In this document: in pieces, positions 12,420-17,062 of the stretch | How the letters are laid out: each line of letters starts with the position of its first letter | How positions within the stretch are numbered: position 1 is the stretch's first letter | DNA from: Myxococcales bacterium UBA5297 | Lineage (GTDB): Bacteria; Myxococcota; Myxococcia; Myxococcales; UBA5297 | Reading direction: 5' to 3' | Length of the DNA: 17,062 nucleotides | Assembly (NCBI GenBank): GCA_002408385.1 | Contig: DHSB01000051.1 | Coordinates: 1 to 17,062 of the forward strand | The notes under the pieces: model-generated | What the model was told of the DNA's origin: nothing | Databases searched by the model: none | Seen by the model: only the letters and a program-made list of their open reading frames with translations | Translations under genes and position numbers: made by a program

Positions 12420-15400
12420 ATGGCAGTGCGCAAAAAGCTTGGCGAAATCCTGGTAGAGCAGGGCGCGACGACGCCGGACAAGGTCAAGCGCGGTCTTGGC
12501 TACCAGCGACAGTGGGGCGGCAAGGTAGGCCGGATCCTCGTGGAGATGAAGCTCGTCTCCGAGGAACAGCTCGCGCGCGCGCTCGCGTCCCAGTCGCGGA
12601 TGCCGCTGGCCAAGATGAAGGCCGAGATCCCGGCAAGCGTGGTCGCGCTCGTGCCGCAGGAGCTTGCCGAAAAGCACGAAGCGATCGCCTTCGGGATGCG
12701 CACGGTCGACAAAGCCGAGACCGTCTACGTGGCGCTCGCCGACCCCTACAACATCACGGGGATGGACGAGATCCGCTTCCGGATCGGCAAGACGGTCAAG
12801 TTCGCGCTCGCGCCCGCCGACGAGATCAAGCGCGCGCAGGCACGTGCGCGCGGCGAGGTGGTTCGGGAGGCGGAGCTGCCTGTCGAAGAGCCCAGGCGCC
12901 CGGCCGAGCTCGTCCCCGCTGCGCCGCTGCCCGTCTCAGGCGATCCGCTCGCCGGCCTGATGCCCTCGGCACCGCCAGCCTCCGATCCCCTCGCTGATCT
13001 CTTCTCGCCGCCGCAGCCGGCCGCGAGCCCGGTTTCGGAGCTCGACGAGCTGCTTGGCCTGGGCGCTCCGCCGCCGCCCCCTTCGGCCGCGAGTGTGCTA
13101 GACGACCTGTTTTCTCCGCAGGTCGCAGCCCCTCCCCAGCCTGTCTCACCGCCCGTTGGCGGCCGTTCGGCAGTCCCAGTGCTCCCCTCCACGGCCCCGG
13201 TTGGGCGTTTCGGGCCGGCAAGCCCCGCTGCCCCCAGCCCGCCGGTAATCACCGCGGCGACGAGCCCGCAGGGTGTCTCGTCCGCGGGGGCTGGGCTCGA
13301 CTCGCTGGTCGGGGCCCCCGTCGACCAGGGATTCATCCTCGACCATTCGTCGCCCGCTGAGGCACTCGCGACGTTGGCGAGTCAAGAACAGCCTGCCGGC
13401 GACCTGGGATTTGTTCTCGACCATTCCTCGCCAGCCGAGGCGCTCTCATCGCTCGTCGACTCACCCGACGGGTTTGGCGCGGTCGAGACTCCCGGCGAGG
13501 AGCCTCTCCAGCTTGAGCTCGGCGCGGATGCCGCGGCCGCGATGACGCTCGGGCTTGCCATCGATGAGTCCGTGGTCGTCGCCGCGAACGCTCCCGAGCT
13601 CGAGCTGACCGAGGCCGATGCGGTCCCGAGCTTCGAGCTGACCGCCGAGGACATGGCCCCGGATAGTCCGGAGCAGGCTCCGGCCGAGAGCGACGCGCTT
13701 CGGTTCGGTTCGGTCGACCCGCCGTCGCTCGGCGTGGAATCGCTCTTCGGCACCGGGCCGGCGATCGGCGAGGCTGGCGCCGTCCAACGCTTCTCGGCCG
13801 TGAGAATCGAGCCGCTTGGCGGCGAGGATGTCGAGCTCGATGTCTCCTCGATAGAGCAGGGCTTCGCTGGCGTATCAGAGGAATTGGCGCCCCCCAGGGG
13901 CGCCGCTGCGGCCGAGGACGCTCCTCCTTTCGGCGCCGCGGACGACCGGTCCGACGGGGTTGCTGCGGACGCTGTGCTCGCTGGTTCAGCGCTCGATGGC
14001 GCGAAGGTGGAAGAGCCGGCTGGGGGGCAGCCTGATTCCGGGGCAGGGTACGATCTGGCTGCAACAGGGGTTGCCGGAGAAGACCTCGACGTGGGCTTGA
14101 GCGCCGAGTCGCTCTTTGGTGAGGAGTTCGCGGCGCAGCCGTTTTCGCCGGTGCCCGATGACCCGGGGGCGGCTGATGTTGCCAGTTGGGCCGAGTCGAC
14201 AAATGGCCCGGCCGAGTCCGATGCGGCTGCGACCGCGGTGACGGTCGTGCCCGAGGCCGAGGTCGACGGGGCAAAGGGCTTCGTTCTCGGCTTCGACGAG
14301 GCCACCGCCGAGGCCGCCGCCCACGACGACGATGGCCTCGACATCTCTCTCAACGACGCCGAATCTCCGGACCCGGTCTCTGCCGAAGCGGCCCTGGACG
14401 GCGCCGGCTTCGACGAGGGGCTCGAGGTCACGCTCACCGCGGACGAGGAGCAGCGAGAGGATCTGCCTTTCGAAGTAGACGCTGGGGACGAGCCCAACGA
14501 GACCGAAGCGACGCCGGAGCCTCTCGAAGAGGCGCTCGACATTTCAATCGCCGAAGAGGAGTCGGCTCCTCAGAGCGTGGTCGTCGGTGGGGAAGGGGAG
14601 CTGGAGCGCGAATCGGCGGCGGCCATGGCTGAGGCCGTGGGATTCGCGGATGAGGCGCTCGGGGCGAGCCTGGACGGAGCTGAATCCAATTCGACCGACA
14701 GCGCTCTCGACATCATGACTCGCGAGGACCCCCTCGAAGCGGATGCGCAGGCGCCCGTGTCTGCGACTCGGCAGGCTTACGGGGACGATGCGCTCGCAGA
14801 AGGGCTTCCTGGTCTCCTGTCGCTTTCAGAGGGCGCTGAGCCGGCCAGCACCGCGGACGGTCTGCTTCCGGGCGCAGGTCTGGACATCTCGGTATCGGAA
14901 GAGCCGGCTCCCGAAGTCGCCGAGGTCGAAGCGGAGCTCGCCGGCGAGGGGTTCGCGCCTTCGGTGCTGGTAGAGCCGTCATTCGAAGCTGCGGAAGCAG
15001 CGGCGAGGTTGGCGGGTGAGGGGCTCGCGCTCTCGGTTTCCGGGGAGCAGGTCCCTGAAGCTCTCGAGGCGGACGCGAGCTTGGCGGACCCAACGCTCGG
15101 TCTTTCGGTGTTGGAGGAGCCTACGCCCGGACTTGCAGCGACTGAATCGGACCTGGCCGCGAACGCCCCTGGTCCTTCGGTGCCCGAGGCGCCGGAGCCC
15201 GCGGCCGAAGGATTCGAGGCCGGACTGTTCGGCGAGGGGCTCGACCTCTCGGCGCCTGAGCAGCCAACGCTCGAGGCTGCGCGGCCAGAACCGGTCTTGA
15301 CCGCTGGAGGGCTTGGTTTCTCGGAGCGAGGAGAGACTTCGGCTGAGGCACTCGACGTCGGGTCTGACCCGATGGGCGAAGAGCCGGCTCTCGAGGTGTC

Positions 15401-17062
15401 CGAAGCGCCGTCGCCCGAAGCTGCGGCCATCGAGTCGCACTTGGCCGATGGGCTCGACCTCACGCTGTCCGAACCGATGTCGGACCCGCTGTCCGACGCG
15501 ATGCCCGATGCGATGTCGGACCCGCTGTTCGACGCGATGCCCGATGCGATGTCGGACCCGCTGTTCGACCCAGTGCCCGACGCGATATCCGAAGTCGTGG
15601 ATTTCGAGGCTGAGCAGAGGGCGGAAGGTGCTGGTGTCACTCTTTCGCAAGATCTGGTGCAGGAGACTGCAGCCATCGAGCCGGACCTCACGGCTGAAGG
15701 CCTTGAGCTCCCGCTCTCGGAAACTCTTGTTCCAGAGAGCACGGCTCTCGACTCGAATCCGGCCGCCGACGAGATCGGTCTTTCGGTTTCTGAAGAGCCG
15801 AGCGCTGAGGTCGCGGAGCTCGAGTTACTTGCGCTTTCGGAGGGCATGTCGATCGAGGATGCGGCTGCCGGATCGAGCGAGATGGCGGACGGGCAGGGGC
15901 TCTCCCCGTTCGATGCGCCCCTGTCCGAGGCCGCAGCCCCCGAGCCGGCCGCTGGTGATGAGAGCGTCGGTCTCGCGCTCTCGGAGGCTTCCTCTCTGAA
16001 CGAGGAGGCGCCGACAGCGGAGTTGGCAGCCGAGGGCTTTGACCTCGGACTCTCCGAGGGGGCGCTTCAGGAAGACCCTGTGGCCGCTGCAGCGATGACG
16101 GTCCAAGACCTGGAACTCTCGGCCACCGAGGGTCTCTTGGCCGATGCCGGAGACGCGGTCGTCGTCCCCTCGGTTGACGAATCCGCGGCCCTCTCACCCG
16201 ATGCCGCGACGGACGCACTCGAAGCGTCGGGGGCTCTCGAGGGCCTTTCGTTCGAAAAGGTCGAGTCCGGGGAGCTGGGCAAAGCAGAGTCGGAGCTGCC
16301 GGGTGGTAGCGCTGATGTTTCGCTGCTCGAGGATTCTCCGACCGCGGAGGCCTTTGACCCAGAGGCCGATGCAGCGGGTCGGGGTTTCGAGGACTCCCCG
16401 ATCGCAGAGGTCGCCGACGAGTTTTCGCCGGCCGGAGAGACTCCGGAACAAGAGGTCGCGTCCGAACCCGGTTGCGCCGCGCTACCGGTCGAAGGGGTGG
16501 ATCTCGAACAGCTCGACGCTGGGGTCGAGGTCGAATCGCAGCAGGCCCCCGGCGCGCTCGAGGCGGGCGAGGCCGAACGCGATTCGACCTTCTCGTCCTT
16601 CGAGACAGGTGAACCAAGCGCCGAGCCCGGCGACGAATCCGGGTCGATGAGCAGCGGCATCGCCGTCCCGCCGGACGCAGATGCGCTCGGCCAGGAGTCA
16701 ATCCCTACGCCAGCCGGCTTTGGGGCCGACGAGCCGAGTGCCGCACGGTCAGCAGAGCTCGCGCTCGACGGCGAGCAGCCTCTTGCCGGCCTGCTGCCTG
16801 AGGAGAGCGCCGAAGGCGAGGCGGGTGGGGCGTCGCTTGTGCCGCCGGAGCCGGCCGAGCTGGAAGGCTGGGACTCGATGCCCTCGGCCTCCGACGCCGA
16901 AGAGGGCGAGAGCGGTCCCGCGATCGAAGATCCTTCCGGTTCCGAGGCTGTTCCAACTGCCGAAGATTTCGCGAACCTGGAGAACCGGGCAAGCGAGCCC
17001 GACAGGCCCGTTGGCCTCGAGGACGAGGCGGCCGGCTGCGAGCTTTCTCCGGTGAGCGATTC
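12420..17062 (+). CDS. Giant acidic repeat protein with N-terminal GspE-N/MshEN domain (3' end outside window)
   Basis: The frame is open from ATG 12420 to the window end with no stop (1547 full codons). Residues 6-58 carry two MshEN-like motifs (KLGEILVEQGATTPDKVKRG; KVGRILVEMKLVSEEQLARA), followed by VYVALADPYNITGMDEIRFR (102-121). This is a clear paralogue of the upstream gene, though the first motif starts with Lys and not Arg. From about residue 150 onward the protein is low-complexity: rich in Glu, Asp, Ala, Pro, Ser and Gly, nearly free of Lys and Cys, and probably disordered and very acidic. It contains repeats listed separately: DPLADLF/LDDLFSP-like motifs near 165-240, two GF(I/V)LDHSSPAEAL copies, two ESLFG copies and a 24-residue repeat array. 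The ATG has no strong Shine-Dalgarno, so coupling to the upstream gene is likely. There is no ATPase domain within the window. I do not recognise a named homologue. Confidence 0.88.
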   Translation, partial: MAVRKKLGEILVEQGATTPDKVKRGLGYQRQWGGKVGRILVEMKLVSEEQLARALASQSRMPLAKMKAEIPASVVALVPQELAEKHEAIAFGMRTVDKAETVYVALADPYNITGMDEIRFRIGKTVKFALAPADEIKRAQARARGEVVREAELPVEEPRRPAELVPAAPLPVSGDPLAGLMPSAPPASDPLADLFSPPQPAASPVSELDELLGLGAPPPPPSAASVLDDLFSPQVAAPPQPVSPPVGGRSAVPVLPSTAPVGRFGPASPAAPSPPVITAATSPQGVSSAGAGLDSLVGAPVDQGFILDHSSPAEALATLASQEQPAGDLGFVLDHSSPAEALSSLVDSPDGFGAVETPGEEPLQLELGADAAAAMTLGLAIDESVVVAANAPELELTEADAVPSFELTAEDMAPDSPEQAPAESDALRFGSVDPPSLGVESLFGTGPAIGEAGAVQRFSAVRIEPLGGEDVELDVSSIEQGFAGVSEELAPPRGAAAAEDAPPFGAADDRSDGVAADAVLAGSALDGAKVEEPAGGQPDSGAGYDLAATGVAGEDLDVGLSAESLFGEEFAAQPFSPVPDDPGAADVASWAESTNGPAESDAAATAVTVVPEAEVDGAKGFVLGFDEATAEAAAHDDDGLDISLNDAESPDPVSAEAALDGAGFDEGLEVTLTADEEQREDLPFEVDAGDEPNETEATPEPLEEALDISIAEEESAPQSVVVGGEGELERESAAAMAEAVGFADEALGASLDGAESNSTDSALDIMTREDPLEADAQAPVSATRQAYGDDALAEGLPGLLSLSEGAEPASTADGLLPGAGLDISVSEEPAPEVAEVEAELAGEGFAPSVLVEPSFEAAEAAARLAGEGLALSVSGEQVPEALEADASLADPTLGLSVLEEPTPGLAATESDLAANAPGPSVPEAPEPAAEGFEAGLFGEGLDLSAPEQPTLEAARPEPVLTAGGLGFSERGETSAEALDVGSDPMGEEPALEVSEAPSPEAAAIESHLADGLDLTLSEPMSDPLSDAMPDAMSDPLFDAMPDAMSDPLFDPVPDAISEVVDFEAEQRAEGAGVTLSQDLVQETAAIEPDLTAEGLELPLSETLVPESTALDSNPAADEIGLSVSEEPSAEVAELELLALSEGMSIEDAAAGSSEMADGQGLSPFDAPLSEAAAPEPAAGDESVGLALSEASSLNEEAPTAELAAEGFDLGLSEGALQEDPVAAAAMTVQDLELSATEGLLADAGDAVVVPSVDESAALSPDAATDALEASGALEGLSFEKVESGELGKAESELPGGSADVSLLEDSPTAEAFDPEADAAGRGFEDSPIAEVADEFSPAGETPEQEVASEPGCAALPVEGVDLEQLDAGVEVESQQAPGALEAGEAERDSTFSSFETGEPSAEPGDESGSMSSGIAVPPDADALGQESIPTPAGFGADEPSAARSAELALDGEQPLAGLLPEESAEGEAGGASLVPPEPAELEGWDSMPSASDAEEGESGPAIEDPSGSEAVPTAEDFANLENRASEPDRPVGLEDEAAGCELSPVSD
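13329..13445 (+). repeat. Direct repeat of the peptide GF(I/V)LDHSSPAEAL
   Basis: Two copies of a 13-residue motif lie at 13329-13367 and 13407-13445, starting 78 bp apart. They read GFILDHSSPAEAL and GFVLDHSSPAEAL. The DNA differs at several synonymous positions, so the peptide is kept by selection or is old. Such motifs in disordered regions are often docking sites. Confidence 0.85.
14808..16178 (+). repeat. Degenerate 24-residue (72-bp) acidic repeat array in the giant protein
   Basis: Units start at 14877, 14949, 15021, 15093, 15165, 15237, 15309 and 15381 at exactly 72-bp steps. Further units start at 15450, 15627, 15699, 15771 and 15843, and again at 15963, 16035 and 16107. Small phase slips (69, 120 and 177 bp) occur between blocks. 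The consensus begins GLxLSVSExPxPEAA and ends ExxLAxE, with the GL-x-(L/I)-S-(V/L)-S-E core best kept. DNA identity between units is low. Earlier looser copies of the core are near 14334, 14418 and 14532. Confidence 0.8.
15495..15566 (+). repeat. Perfect 36-bp tandem duplication (DAMPDAMSDPLF x 2)
   Basis: Positions 15495-15530 and 15531-15566 are identical 36-mers encoding DAMPDAMSDPLF. A partial third copy precedes them (15471-15494, PMSDPLS) and a decayed copy follows (15567-15593, DPVPDAISE). The length keeps frame. It accounts for the longest phase slip of the 24-residue array. Confidence 0.95.

Noticed and set aside
14808..16178. Descent of the 24-residue acidic repeat from the 24-residue MshEN motif of the same protein
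   Set aside because: Equal length is the only solid link. The R/K-L-G-x-x-L-V signature and hydrophobic pattern are not shared, so coincidence is likelier.
13382..16701. Long minus-strand frames opposite the giant acidic gene (for example 13382-14542, 14777-15847, 15688-16701)
   Set aside because: They are Ser/Ala/Arg/Pro low-complexity translations of the antisense strand. The plus frame is continuous from a credible start with a recognisable domain.

Overview
The window is GC-rich DNA with the coding style of a Myxococcota/deltaproteobacterial genome. The supporting signs are near-universal G/C at third codon positions, a lipoprotein with thrombospondin type 3 repeats plus a VWA domain and a Cys-rich tail, GspE N-terminal (MshEN-type) domains on stand-alone proteins, and a type III secretion locus with flagellar-like gene order. 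The taxon is an inference from gene content; no rRNA or marker gene is present.

Region 1 (1-7940, all minus strand, transcribed right to left) is a non-flagellar type III secretion (T3SS) export-apparatus operon. In transcription order it holds a needle-like SctF candidate, SctI inner rod, SctJ lipoprotein ring, an unrecognised 178-aa protein, SctQ, a FliO-like protein, SctR, SctS, SctT, SctU and the N-terminus of SctV, which runs off the window. Consecutive genes repeatedly overlap by ATGA (FliO-like/SctR, SctS/SctT, SctT/SctU, SctU/SctV). The order from SctJ onward mirrors the flagellar order fliF-(G)-M/N-O-P-Q-R-flhB-flhA. A FliO-like gene sits before SctR, and a small helical protein occupies the FliG position. 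SctQ has an internal ATG with a strong Shine-Dalgarno that would make a separate SpoA2-only SctQ-C. No ATPase (SctN), stator (SctL), stalk, secretin or SctD gene is visible here.

Region 2 (8082-11509, minus strand) is one long gene for a 1104-aa surface lipoprotein. It has an N-terminal lipobox, a Ca-binding TSP3 repeat region that includes four exact 30-residue units, a VWA domain with a DxSGS MIDAS motif, and 28 cysteines in the C-terminal tail. A 13-bp perfect terminator hairpin separates it from the T3SS operon. Its start is preceded by a TATAAT embedded in a perfect 7+7 palindrome.

Region 3 (11601-17062, plus strand) holds two adjacent genes encoding paralogous GspE-N/MshEN domains without any ATPase domain. 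The first (248 aa) ends in a helical tail. The second is open to the end of the window (at least 1547 residues). After its roughly 145-residue domain it becomes a giant acidic, Pro/Ala/Glu-rich, almost Lys-free region that contains an in-register 24-residue repeat array, a perfect 36-bp tandem duplication and several repeated short linear motifs. I do not recognise a named homologue of this protein.

The most interesting items are the flagellar-like T3SS with a FliO-like protein, the SctQ internal start, the odd long SctF and SctI candidates, and the giant repeat protein with an MshEN head.
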